Assembly (NCBI RefSeq): GCF_030269925.1
Contig: NC_085128.1
Coordinates: 2,110,501 to 2,174,500 of the forward strand
Direction: 5' to 3'
Source of the DNA: Bombyx mori
Taxonomy: Eukaryota; Arthropoda; Insecta; Lepidoptera; Bombycidae
DNA: 64,000 bases
Made by a program: the position numbers and the translations under genes. Below the pieces are notes generated by a model. That model was given only the letters and a program-made list of their open reading frames with translations, was not told the origin of the DNA and searched no databases. How positions within the stretch are numbered: the stretch's first letter is position 1; each line of letters begins with the position of its first letter. Below, in pieces: positions 10,627 through 20,901 of this stretch.

Positions 10627-10655
<29 letters not shown>
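10261..10655 (+). other. 3' UTR and poly(A) of R1-clade LINE copy 1
   Basis: The 3' UTR is GC-rich. GGTTCGACTCC at 10565-10575 matches the pol III B-box/T-arm consensus. CCCCACC...GGTGGGG at 10582-10604 forms a terminal hairpin about 22 nt before the A tail. These features are shared by copy 2 and the truncated copy 3 and are plausible recognition structures for the element's reverse transcriptase. Confidence 0.7.
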
Positions 10656-10658
<3 letters not shown>

Positions 10659-10667
10659 CCTAATGCT

Positions 10668-10794
10668 ATAGCATATATTCGCTGGAATATTTTGTTACTT
10701 ATCTATGTCGTGTCTAACGTGTTCATCCCATGAGAGCATTCATTTTACACTAGGGTAATGCGGCACTCAGTTTTGTATTATATTTTTTGCATAG
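10668..10794. other. Short unassigned spacer
   Basis: Host sequence after the LINE TSD. Nothing recognised. Confidence 0.4.
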
Positions 10795-10995
10795 AAACTA
10801 TCATTTATTACTAACCCATAGACACAGCCCACTGAGTTTTTCGCCGGATCTTCTCAGTGGGTCGCAATTCCAACTCGGTGGTGGGTACTTAAGCAAGCAC
10901 TGCTCTTACTAGGGCTAGTATCAGCAAATTCTCTCAGCATGAGCCTGTGAATTCACTTACCCATCCGAGTGTAACTGAAATAGCCTCATAGGCTA
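10795..10995 (+). repeat. BMC1-like (jockey-type) LINE 3' UTR fragment
   Basis: It contains the conserved 3' UTR block with the perfect hairpin CCCACTGAG...CTCAGTGGG (10828-10861). This is followed by the gcactgctcttactaggg, cctgtgaattcacttacc and ctgaaatagcctcat words shared with the copies at 14118-14306 and 34556-34715. No coding part remains. Confidence 0.75.
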
Positions 10996-12899
10996 CCAGC
11001 GAATAGATAAGGGAAAAAAACCACGTGAATAAAGTAAAAATATCTCTTAAGATTTAATCTCGCGTTTTTTACTTTCATGTTACTAAAACTGTAAAAACAA
11101 TTTTAATTATATATGAGGCCGTCAGCGCAAACGTGACCTAACCAACAATTTTTCATTAAGTGCTTATATATTACAATTTATTTAAAACGTAGGTATTAAA
11201 TGTTGTAGGGTGTTGGTTGGTACCTACTCGTGCGGTCCCACTAGTGAGAATACTTTCTTAATTTATTGCGTAGATGGATGAACTAGCTTAGGGCTCGCCT
11301 GGCTTTAAAACATTAGGTGGGAGTCTTTATTATATTGCATAACAGCTATGCCGACTAAAACTGGAACGTATGAGCGCTACGCTACTATTCTTTAAATAAA
11401 ATTTATTATACGTACTAACTAGATTGTGTCTGTGCTGCGATTGAGAAATAATGAAAAAATCTGTTGTCTGTAAAGTCGGTTTCTGACGATAGTTGAACGT
11501 GACAACGTCATAAGAAAATACTGATGGAATGGTTTCATTTTTCAATTATCGCAATTATCGTTGCTATAAACAATTGACACCACATTCGCTTTTCACTGAA
11601 CTTCATACTTGACGAAAATATGTAAATGTATTATTGTATAGCAGCTGTCCACGCGGATGCATCGCTCACTCAAGTAGGAGAAAGACAAATGTCGAACGCT
11701 GGCGAACGCGGAGGCCGATTGTGCCTCTTTGTCACTCGTTGCGCTCTCGCTTGCACTTCAAGTGCCTTAAGTGGAACGCTTCAGAGCGAGGTAACGCCGC
11801 ATGAGTCATGTTTTTCGTGCGTTCAGCCGGCTCCATCGAATTATAAGACGTTGTCACGTCAAAAACAGACCAACAGAACACGTATGTATTTTTAATAGAA
11901 TACATTTTGTTTAATCTATTTGTTGGAAATGTTTTGAGCTCTAAAGCATCCCCAACAACCATTTAAAATTCAAACTTCCTTTTTATCTCGCTAAACCTAT
12001 ATTCTACACCAAAATATATACCGGCAACTAAAGAAATTCCTGAAAAAAAAATACAACTCTACTATACGTACCACAAAAAGAGAATTCCTAAATATTACAT
12101 TTCAACTTTTCTCATTGCAATCTCTTGATTACCCAACTCGTTGGAGTCGTACAAATGAGAGAAGCAGTAACGCGCACAACAAAGTGCTTTCCGCGTTGAA
12201 TAAAAAATAATAACAAAAAAAAAAAAAAAAAAAACAAGAGCGCCCACTACGAGCAATTTCATTCTCACTGTAGAGAAATAAAAATATCTGGGTCAGGTAG
12301 GTATCGTAGTTTACAAGGGTTGAAATAGATGGTGGCTGCGGATGTATTTTAAATGGATGTGGCAAGAATTTTGCGTGTTTTTCAGCAGAGTAAAAAAAAC
12401 ACTTCATTAACGAACCTTTGTCTCTTTCTAGCGCAATACAATCCATTGAGTTTAAAGGAGTGTTTTTTTTTTTTTAAATATTATTTATTAATTTTCAGAT
12501 ACATTTTCCACTTCATAGCTTTTGAATTAGACTAAGTACTAAAATCGGTTTTGACCTTTCCTAATTTGAAACATGAGTTTATATTGTTTTCGAATAAGAG
12601 TAATCCAACCAAAAGTGCAACACAGGATAGGTACGTACATGTGGAGCTCTACACTTTTTTTTTAATAGCTGTTGAAATAATATGAAATGAGATTGACTCT
12701 GGTCAGATGACGTAAAAATATTACTTAATCCAGGTAAAACTACAGCATAATAACCACCTATAGTTATAATTATCACTGCATGTAATTGTTACGCCAGTTC
12801 TAGTTAAAATAGCTTTAATTCCGTGTAAGTTGAATATAGGATACCGGTCTGGTGGACGTTGCTGCATTTTGATGCGGCATCACGAAGACTACGCGGACC
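10996..12899. other. Unassigned DNA with a Bm1 remnant
   Basis: About 1.9 kb. A degraded Bm1 fragment (ttattgcgtagatggatgaac) is visible near 11215-11310. The rest is AT-rich with poly(A)/poly(T) tracts. Open frames of at most 105 codons show no domain. The segment 11640-11830 is less AT-rich (gcgctctcgcttgcac region) but is not recognised. Confidence 0.4.
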
Positions 12900-13140
12900 G
12901 AACCCAGTTATAATTTTTTAAGGGATTTTATGACCTGGTAACTAAGACCTTTAAGTCATGTCTTATTTTAATTTATATTCATATTTTTATGAAAAATGAT
13001 AATATGAAGTGAGACATTAATCTAAATAATAATAATTATACATTATATAATTATACATTAATAAATTAATTAGAGACATTAATCAACTGGGATGAAATTA
13101 AATGAAATGAGATGAGATGAGATTCAAAATGTTCGCTTTT
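12900..13140 (+). repeat. Unclassified dispersed repeat (copy 1)
   Basis: The string gacctttaagtcatgtctta with flanking ggtaact...attttaatttatattc is found again in inverted orientation at 63241-63410. A GAGAT-type simple repeat lies about 150 bp further on in this copy. Two copies with a shared core but different ends indicate an interspersed element; its class is not clear. Confidence 0.6.
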
Positions 13141-13189
13141 CAAAAATTATAACTATACATCTTCAGACTCATATTTTTCTACCTATTCG

Positions 13190-13500
13190 CTTATAGCCTA
13201 AGGTGTTATTCCATCCACTCACTGGCTGGTAGGTAGGCACGGGCTCAACATGAGAGAATTTGCTAATACTGGCCCTACGAAGTTCAGTGCTTCGCAGAAT
13301 CTACACCGGAATCGCGACCCACTAAGAAGATCCGGCGAGAAACTCAGCGAGCTGTGTTTATGGACTGGTTTGCTCTTCGAACTCTTTGTCGTAATTAACG
13401 AATTCGACGAGGACGGAGACAAAATGACGATGACCTTAAAGAAACTTAATGGAGAACAAGTGCTTACATTCAGTCAAGTCGAGCTATTTAGGTACTGAAC
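13190..13500 (-). repeat. BMC1-like LINE 3' end fragment
   Basis: The + strand reads the complement of the BMC1-type 3' UTR (cgcgacccactaagaag ... gagaaactcagcgagctg), so the LINE lies on the minus strand. The hairpin arms are mutated (CCCACTAAG against CTCAGCGAG). The end of the coding region, with a run of acidic codons in the reverse reading, may reach about 13440. Confidence 0.65.
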
Positions 13501-13550
13501 ATATTATGCTAACTGTTCGTTTACCATTGACAATGTTAGTTTTGACGGAT

Positions 13551-13835
13551 AAATTAGCTTACGATCCACCTGGAATTAAATGACTGGAGTCCATGGAAAG
13601 CAAAATGTGAATGCCACCACCCTTCCTGAGACTCGAGGTCAACTCTCAAAGGAGTCGTAATTATGTATTTTTTCCAGGTTTCGTTTTGACTACCCGAAAT
13701 TATTTTATCATCATGAAAGACATTCGTAAACATGAGTTAAGTACGTATATCAATATTGGTACCTGTCTGCGGGTATTGAACACTCACATAGACGCATCGC
13801 TAGATATGAGTATGCTTTCGTCTTATCATTTATGC
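13551..13835 (-). repeat. Old, degraded Bm1 SINE
   Basis: Order and spacing match minus-strand Bm1: cgatccacctggaattaaatg, atgccaccacc, then taagtacgtatatc, ttggtacctg and gcatcgctagatatg. Similarity is low, so this is an old insertion. Confidence 0.6.
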
Positions 13836-13884
13836 TATGATGTCTTCTTTTACGAAATCATTGTTGTTAACATTGGATTTCCAT

Positions 13885-14306
13885 TCACTTTGAGAAGGCG
13901 GCACGACATGAGAACCCTCTTGTCGTGGCCGCTGGACATTACACACCTGATCCTGTAGACCGAATGGTAAACAGTCAACGTCGGCCAAAACACGTCATTA
14001 CGGATCCTCCCGATTCATTAACGCCGCTTTTAGGTACCACAAGCACTGGTCACTGTCCTCATCGAACCCGTTACTTGCGACGAAGGACTCGACGAGCGAA
14101 TTAACCCACAGACACAGCCCACTGAGTTTCTCACCGGATCTTCTCAGTGGGTCGCGTTTCCGGTCCGGTGGTAAATTCTGCGAAGCACTGCTCTTGCTAG
14201 GGCCAGTGTTAGCAACACTCCGGCTTGAGCCCCGAGAGCACACCTACACTTTAGGGCGAAGCTGAAATAGCCTCTCAAGGCTATCAGCATAAGTAGGGGG
14301 AAAAAA
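13885..14306 (+). pseudogene. BMC1-like LINE 3' end: RT C-terminus plus 3' UTR
   Basis: A + frame starting near 13901 (AARHENPLVVAAGHYTPDP...DRMV) ends with an Arg-rich tail at a stop near 14104. It matches the C-terminal tail of jockey-type reverse transcriptases, with the recurring HVITDPPD motif also present in the minus-strand fragment at 40888-41165. The 3' UTR follows, with a perfect hairpin CCCACTGAG...CTCAGTGGG (14118-14151) and a short A run at about 14300. It is 5'-truncated and lacks the polymerase core. Confidence 0.75.
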
Positions 14307-14930
14307 GTGTTAATGAAACAGGCAACACTTGTGACAGGAACTAACCAGCTTAAACCGAGAATTGACCGAAAATCTCCAGCTATTTATTTCGAATTGTAAT
14401 TACTGAACGTCCTCAGCTGTATCGGAACTTCGTCTCTGAATTTCAGTCGGCATTTACAACGTTCCCTATGCATTTCAAGATCGTAGTTACTCCGAGGCAA
14501 ATTGACTTGGGTATCTCACGCAAGCGGTTCGATTCTAACCAAAACATACCTTTGCGTAAATGCGTATCAATTCTGTTAAATTCGTAAATTAATTTACATC
14601 TAATAAGTAAAAGTGGAAGTAAGTAAAAAGTGGAAAATAGAATTATTGGATTTCATAATTCTCAAACTATAACGATTGAAACTAGTTTAGGAACTCCCGT
14701 GAGATGGTCATTTAAAACTACAGAAACGACAAATTATTTGTTATTAAACTTAGAAAAGCAACTAAAGCCGAGAGAGAATATCAAAACTAATGGTTCACTC
14801 TTTTTTGTGAACTTAAATTTTTAATTTCTCTTTTTTTTTGCCGTTCCTTTTCTACTAATACGAGTATGTGATTTTGACGTTCGAAACATATTTGCTTTTT
14901 TTTTTTTTTTTTTCTTTAACTATTTTCTTA
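14307..14930. other. Unassigned AT-rich DNA
   Basis: Nothing recognised. It has T-rich tracts near 14828-14912 and a 64-codon frame (14630-14824) without a domain. Confidence 0.4.
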
Positions 14931-15205
14931 ATTAATAAATAATAATAATAAAAGCCTTTATTCAGACGCAAAGAATATTTACAAATAATAAACTTAATTA
15001 ACGACTCTGCCGAGTCGATGACATCGACAATTGCGTCTGTTTGCCCAACTTTGGCAAAGGCATCCTCTATTTCTTTCCACTCTACTCGGCTTAGAGCTTT
15101 CCTTGTCCATAGTTTTCCTGCTATCGTCTTTATCTCGTCTTCCCACCTCCGAATCTGTCTGCCTCGTTTCCTTTTTCTGTCTCTAGGGTACCAAAACTCT
15201 TAATT
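14931..15205 (-). pseudogene. LINE fragment, RT C-terminus with (ATT)n tail
   Basis: The minus strand reads a Lys/Arg-rich stretch (KRKRGRQIRRWEDEI) and then WKEIEDAFAKVGQTD. This is typical of the C-terminal tail of endonuclease/reverse-transcriptase LINEs (RTE-like or a related clade). It ends with aataaaggcttttattattatt. A related copy lies on the + strand at 25826-26190. The 5' end is truncated. Confidence 0.6.
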
Positions 15206-16156
15206 AATACTAATGTTTTTTTTTTTTTTTTTTTTTATGATTGAAAGTTTACTGGTGGCCCGAAGGCCTTTCCAGTTTCACCAGGACAGGTGGGCGAGCA
15301 AAGGCTCAGCCAAGAGGGGTGGGATTTGCTAACAACTGCCCGAGCGCCTCCGCAGGAGACCTAACAACTCAAGAGCAATTGTTTCGCGAATGAATCTACT
15401 ACCGGATCGGAATCGCGACCCGCTGAGAAGATCCGGCGAGAAACTCAGCGGGCTGATGCATGGGTTAGGTTGCACGTCGACCTCTTTGTCGAGTTCGACG
15501 AGTACGGTTACCGGGGTCCCTAAGCCTGCCCCTAGTATTAGAGCTGAAGGCATCTAATGCAAAGGTTATTGGATCTGATGGATCCGTAAGGACGTGTCTA
15601 GGGCGTCGACGGTGACTGGCTCCTGCATGATCAGGATTCGGGGAGTAGTCAGCGGCGGCAACGATAAGGCGATTATCATGACGCATAGCCTTATCGAAGT
15701 ATCGTTCCGACGCTGACTTCATGTATTTCCGAATTGATTCGAGGCCCAGGTCGTCGTGTAGGTCAACGTTCCTCACGAACCACGGAGCCCCGACAGCTAA
15801 CCTGCAAAAGCGGGATTGTAGGGATTGGAGGGTGTCTATGTGTGTGCGGGCCGCGTGAGCGAACACCACACTCGCGTAAGTCATGACGGGCCTTATGCAA
15901 GTTTTGTAAAGTGTCACCTTGTTCCGAAGGGACATTTTACTCCGCTTACAGATCATGGGGTAGAGTCTACCGAGAATAAACGCGGCACGGTCACGGACTG
16001 ATTTTATATGCGGGCGGAATGTCATCGAGGCATCCAGGGTAACGCCCAGGTACTTGACCTTCCTGACCCAGGGTATGGATTGTCTAAAGAGAGTAATCGG
16101 GGGTGTGAGATTCCTCCTCCTAATCCGGGAGGAAATCCGTGTGGAGAATACTAATG
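15206..16156 (-). mobile_element. 5'-truncated jockey-type (BMC1-like) LINE with TSD
   Basis: The body 15216-16146 is flanked by AATACTAATG (15206-15215 and 16147-16156). The poly(A) tail appears as a T run at 15216-15237. The minus-strand frame runs from the truncation near 16140 down to 15465. It encodes the end of the reverse transcriptase: VKYLGVTLDASMTFRPHIKS, LYKTCIRPVMTYASVVFAHA, LDDLGL-type motifs, then an Arg-rich C-terminus. The 3' UTR carries the hairpin with arms CCCGCTGAG/CTCAGCGGG. The catalytic palm is absent, so the copy is dead on arrival. Confidence 0.85.
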
Positions 16157-16425
16157 TATAAATCTATAGTGGTTTTTACGAATGTTCCGTTATAACTACT
16201 GAACCATGCATCCGATTGACTTGAAACTTGGTAGCCATGTAGAAAATACATGTACTTAATGGATAGGCAATTATTTTTATGAATGCTGAACTCCCTAATA
16301 ATAATGATCATAAATAATAATGCTAATTTTAAATGCCCAGCGTAGCGGGCGAGTAAGGGCCAGTATATTATATGTTTGTTTTTTGTACGGTTCGTTTTCC
16401 TAATAAATAAATATTTAAAAACAAG
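16157..16425. repeat. Possible Helitron-like or other lepidopteran repeat
   Basis: Contains ccgattgacttgaaacttgg and cccagcgtagcgggcgagta, words that occur in dispersed lepidopteran repeats. I cannot fix the ends or the class. Confidence 0.35.
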
Positions 16426-17247
16426 CACTAACTAACATAAGGTCCACTTAATATTTTTATTTCAACAAGGTTACTTTTATTCGTCGCCTCGTGTGCGGGA
16501 CCTCAACACTCTCAGCTTTCATAAAAGAACCCGCGGAGAGGTACAGACATCTCCACGTGTACAATCGACCGTAAATCTTATCGGAATTTAATATAAGGGG
16601 TGAGGGTTCTCCATAAATCCTGAATCCTTACTTCCAAGTTAAAAACTCCCTGTGGTTTCAAGAGCTCGCCGCACGGGAGCCTGAAAACTGGCTTTAGGGA
16701 ACTTATATAACTTGAATTTTCTTTGCGACAGCATTTTAAGTCCAATTCGGAGGACTCTTAATTTAGTATAACTGAATCAATTATGTTATTTTCGATTCCC
16801 GGATTACGTGATCAAGGTGCTTGTTTCAAAAAATGTATTATTACAACAAGTGACATGTCCGTCAATTATTTAGGTACCTATTAAAGTATTCCTATCCAAA
16901 ACCCTTGCTTATTTCCTGAAGGAAAAAAATATCCACGAACAAACAAACAGATTTCGAATAGATATAGTGTAAGGTTTTTCGTTGAATGTGAAAAATGCGC
17001 ATGTGAATTGTTTTATGATAGTAATTTAATGGATTAATAAAAGATCCATTGAAATCTAAATAAACTCCCACCATTCTGCTACGACATTAATTTATTTCAT
17101 TTTTAACGCATCTTTTTTCATTCTATTGGAATTAAGAGAAAAGTAACAAAAAGAGCTTACATAAGAAGAAAAGCTTCTTATTTTTGGACGGCGTAACTCA
17201 AACAAGTAAGTAACACCATCTTGCCTATTTAAAGAGTGAGACTGCCC
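16426..17247. other. Unassigned DNA
   Basis: Nothing recognised in about 820 bp before the direct repeat at 17248. Short frames only. Confidence 0.4.
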
Positions 17248-17258
17248 CTATACGATCC

Positions 17259-18702
17259 GATGCCCGGGACACCAGTGCGCCAGGATACCAAAACTGCTTG
17301 TGCTGTGCGGTCTTGTCGAATCCTTTCGCGAGTGTGTTTTATCCAGAGGTGTTGTGTCGGTGTGGTGACGCCCCGAACAAACGAAATTCGGGACCCGGGA
17401 ACAGGTAAGTTGATTGACACTTTCATTCTTTAACATTTGTTAATTGCGGGTAGATGTTGATCAGCCTGGATAGCTGCGTACTCAATTTATTCTAAGAATA
17501 AAACAGAGTTACGTTAGCGCCATCGAGACTGGCCATCTGTGTCTGTTCCCAGTCCTCCCCTACCCTTTGGGGTTAGGAGGGGTTGCAAACCAAACCCGAG
17601 TTGACGAATTAGTTAACTGAGTCGTCAGAGCGACAGGCTCGCTAGCGAGTCGCGGTGTATTTCCTTATTAGTTTTTGCTTATTTTATTATTTCCTTATTT
17701 ATATATTAGATTAATTAGTCATTACAGTTAGTGTAGTCTTGTAGATATTGTAGTCCAGTAGCCTAGTTCATTAATTATATTAACAATTTAATTTTAATTT
17801 TACATTTATTATTTTTCCAACTACCCTCAATTATAGCATATCAAATCTTTTCAATTCCTTTTCTGAATCATTCCTAAATTTATTGTATATTAATTCCGAA
17901 TAAATTAGATCGACCCATAGATCCCGAGGGGTGTCGTTCCGCTTACCATAGAAATAATTTGTTTTTCTATCACTCTGACTAATGATCTAGTTGGTTGAAT
18001 TAAGTTTACTGTATTCGATTTATATTTTATTTTTTATTTTCACGTCTTCGTTTAAAACTTTACAAACCAAATAGAATACACATTTAGTTATAACTACCAT
18101 CCTCCAAAATTTTTCTAAACCTTATACCAATTGCAATAGAATAAATTATAGTTCCAGGTATTACTCTAATATTTATTTTTCTAAAATTAATTTCTATAAT
18201 ATTTTTAATTTTCATTACGTGCCTACGACCGCACCAGAACTTAGCAATATTGTATTGCTATCAAGTCGCCAGTTTTGAACTGCGACCATCTGGCGGCGGA
18301 CTCAGGTGGACGCTCGGTCCATCATAAGTGGGCACTTAGTACTAACTTTTTAACTCTTATTTTTAATTTTTAACTTTTTCTATTATAGTAATTTTATTTG
18401 GTTCCTTATTTTCTCTATTATTTCATCCTTATAACGTAAACTATATATTTAGGCTTATGGAGGTGTTAAATTGTGACTATTGGTCATAATTTAATAACCA
18501 CATTTAATAATAGTCAATTTGCATTAATTACATTCACTTAATTATTATTTCAATTTCACTTTTATTTTAATTACAAGTTAGTTTATCGGTATGGTGAGCG
18601 GGATTGTCCTTGCTCTCTCCGGTTAATAGGGTTCATCGACCCCCACTACCAGCAGCGTTCGCTGGTGCCTGTCACCTGCTTCAGTAGACTGTCGTCTAAA
18701 TC
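17259..18702 (+). other. 5' untranslated region of jockey-clade LINE
   Basis: The first 150 bp are balanced in composition and contain a consensus splice donor ACAG|GTAAGT at 17401-17410. From about 17640 to 18560 the sequence turns strongly AT-rich, unlike the rest of the element. It becomes GC-richer again before the ORF1 ATG at 18703. Candidate acceptors (ccagcag near 18656, ttcag near 18685) follow the AT-rich part. Whether this is an intron, a second insertion or native leader cannot be decided here. Confidence 0.5.
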
Positions 18703-20901
18703 ATGTCAGGGGGGAGCCCCCCCATAATCAGCACCCCAGGCCCCTCCCATAAGGGACGCACAATAGGAACTAGCCTATTTGCCCAAACCCAAACTCGCCC
18801 AGGCCCGGACAATAAGCCCGGGCCTTCTGGAGCGGCCCAGGGACCGCCGGGAATCGGTTCGGGGGAAAGTTGCTTTCCCTTACCGACCGATAACTCGGGG
18901 ACCCCTCGGCCGCGAAAGAAGGCCAGGTCCGAGTCCGACCGGGGCTCTTCTGAGGAGAAAGACAAGAGACCGAGGATAGGTCCCTCTTCCAGATCCGAGG
19001 GTGACGATAGCGAAGCTACCTCCGTCACTCCTTCCTCTTCTGCATCCACATCTGCTTCGTCCTCCCCCTCCTCCTCTCGCTCAACGTCCCCCTCAAAGGA
19101 ATCCCTTCCCTCACCCAAGAAACCCATCCCCAAACCTAGGGCACTCCCTAGGACGGTAGATGCTCCTAGGTTGAGAACCCCTCCGCGTTCTCCCTCTCCA
19201 GCACTCTCTCCTATCATGGCGGATAGTACTCGAGGTGCCCCCGCCTCAAGTTGCACGGCGGGCAACCTAGATTCAACTAGGTATGTGGACCTCGAGGCTA
19301 CCCGACCCCCCCCTCCCTCAGTCCGAAAACTTCCTGACCCAATTCCGTCCACATCTTATGCGGCTATAGCCGCCTCCAAGCCAATTACTCCCAAGCCCCC
19401 AACTCAGGTCCATCGAAATGTTCCTCCCCCGAGACCGAAGGGTCGCGCCCAGGAGGAACTGCGCCGACACCCGCCAATAATGGTGGAGGCCCTTTCTAAT
19501 TGGCCCCGCCACATGGCTGCCATTAGGGAGCGCCTAGGCCGCGCCCCCTCGGCGCGACCCTTCGGCACTGGTTTTAGGTTCCTGCCGTCGTCGGCTGAGG
19601 AATACAGGGCGGTCCAGGCCTACCTGTCGGAGGCCTCTGCCAGGGATAGTACCATTAAATGGTACTGCTATGCCCTGGCGGAGGAGATGCCCTCCAAGGT
19701 AGCTGTCCGGGGCCTCCCTGCCGACACCGACACGGCAGACGTTACCAACGCGTTGAAGGAGCTGGGGTTCCCGGCTCGATACGCTAGGTGCATTCGGTCC
19801 AAGAGAGGGCGACCGGGCAGCGTGTTCCACGTTGCCCTGGATCACCTCTCAAAGGATGAACTCGCCCGCTTGTACTCAGTCAACGAACTGATGTACTTGC
19901 CGGGGGTGACGGTTGAGGGATGGCGACCAACCCGAGGGCCTGCGCAGTGTCACCGCTGCCAGGCCTACGGGCACGCCTCCCACAATTGTCACCGTGCGGT
20001 CCGCTGCGTGAGATGTGCTGCGGAGCACACTGTAGCGGACTGCCCGAGGCCGAGGGACGGCCCATTCTCCTGCGCCAATTGCGGGAAGGACCACGCCGCC
20101 GTTGATAGGCGGTGCCCGGTCTACCGCAAGAAGGCCAGGATGATGGGAGTAACCGTCCCTCCTCCGGTGCCACCGGTGCCACCGGTGCGTCGATCCGGGA
20201 ATGCAGCTCCTTCCGCTGTAGCACCCACCTCGAAGGGGAAGGGGAAGGGGAAAGGGAAATCTTCCCAGCCCCAACCTCCTCCCACGTCCTCATTCATCCC
20301 CCCTGCCGTCACAGTGGAGGCCGAACCATCGGCGGCAACGCTGATGGCTGAAGCCAACACTCCGCGGCGGGGTAAACCTACTCCGACCCCACGTAGCTTC
20401 GCTATAACAAGACCGACCCCAAAACAAGACCGCGCTCCGGCCCGTGCCGGTGCCCCAACCCCACAAGCTCCAAATAAAAAAACCCTTAAAAACAGGAAAA
20501 AAAAGAGCAAAAGGAAATTGATGAAGAAAGCGCGAAGGGAGGCCTTAGAGAACGCTGCTCCCTCATCGGTTCCCGCAATACCTGCCATAGACATGGAGGT
20601 TGACATCAACCCCACTACCGACCACATAATCGATGATCAACAACCTGGACCATCTTCATTGCCCCAGGCCCAACCGGCCACTTCAGGCATACAGCCCCCA
20701 TTACCACCCCGCCCGCAGAGGGAGCGGCGCAGCGGCCGACAGGACACGCAGCCTGCCGGCTTCGCTGCCTGGCTCCTCTCCCTGTGGGAGAAACTGTCCG
20801 AGGTGATCTCCGGAGTGATCCGCGAGATCGCCTCGGGAGCCAGTCCCTTCGGGGCCTTGCTCGCGGGGTTCTACCGGATGATTGCGCAGCTCAATGGCTA
20901 G
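18703..20901 (+). CDS. ORF1 (gag-like zinc-knuckle protein) of jockey-clade LINE
   Basis: 732 residues. The N-terminal 250 residues are Pro/Ser-rich and probably disordered. A conserved region at about 332-390 (VRGLPADTDTADVTNALKEL, then GRPGSVFHVALD) matches the domain found just before the knuckles in jockey-type ORF1 proteins. Zinc knuckles follow: CHRCQAYGHASHNC at 416-429, CVRCAAEHTVADC near 435-447, and CANCGKDHAAVDRRC near 456-470. A Lys-rich run at about 592-615 and a hydrophobic C-terminal segment complete it. In related elements this protein binds LINE RNA and directs its nuclear localisation. The frame is intact; its TAG overlaps the ORF2 ATG by eight bases. Confidence 0.92.
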   Translation: MSGGSPPIISTPGPSHKGRTIGTSLFAQTQTRPGPDNKPGPSGAAQGPPGIGSGESCFPLPTDNSGTPRPRKKARSESDRGSSEEKDKRPRIGPSSRSEGDDSEATSVTPSSSASTSASSSPSSSRSTSPSKESLPSPKKPIPKPRALPRTVDAPRLRTPPRSPSPALSPIMADSTRGAPASSCTAGNLDSTRYVDLEATRPPPPSVRKLPDPIPSTSYAAIAASKPITPKPPTQVHRNVPPPRPKGRAQEELRRHPPIMVEALSNWPRHMAAIRERLGRAPSARPFGTGFRFLPSSAEEYRAVQAYLSEASARDSTIKWYCYALAEEMPSKVAVRGLPADTDTADVTNALKELGFPARYARCIRSKRGRPGSVFHVALDHLSKDELARLYSVNELMYLPGVTVEGWRPTRGPAQCHRCQAYGHASHNCHRAVRCVRCAAEHTVADCPRPRDGPFSCANCGKDHAAVDRRCPVYRKKARMMGVTVPPPVPPVPPVRRSGNAAPSAVAPTSKGKGKGKGKSSQPQPPPTSSFIPPAVTVEAEPSAATLMAEANTPRRGKPTPTPRSFAITRPTPKQDRAPARAGAPTPQAPNKKTLKNRKKKSKRKLMKKARREALENAAPSSVPAIPAIDMEVDINPTTDHIIDDQQPGPSSLPQAQPATSGIQPPLPPRPQRERRSGRQDTQPAGFAAWLLSLWEKLSEVISGVIREIASGASPFGALLAGFYRMIAQLNG

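Larger units (their letters stand above)
4697..10667 (+). mobile_element. R1-clade non-LTR retrotransposon, copy 1 (defective), with TSD
   Basis: The element itself is 4709-10655, flanked by a perfect 12-bp direct repeat GTTCCTAATGCT (4697-4708 and 10656-10667). It starts CCCCACTAAGCGTGG, has a roughly 650-bp GC-rich 5' UTR, ORF1 and a disrupted ORF2, then a 3' UTR with a terminal hairpin and a 29-nt A tail. It is nearly identical to copy 2 (54540-61120), apart from two deletions of 62 and 632 bp in ORF2 and a 42-bp segment that copy 2 lacks. The long A tail, perfect TSD and intact ORF1 point to a recent insertion that later lost ORF2 function, or was born defective. Confidence 0.95.

Noticed and set aside
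17236..17436. Opposed short frames over the start of the jockey LINE
   Set aside because: Located in the 5' UTR, without domains, and overlapping in opposite directions.
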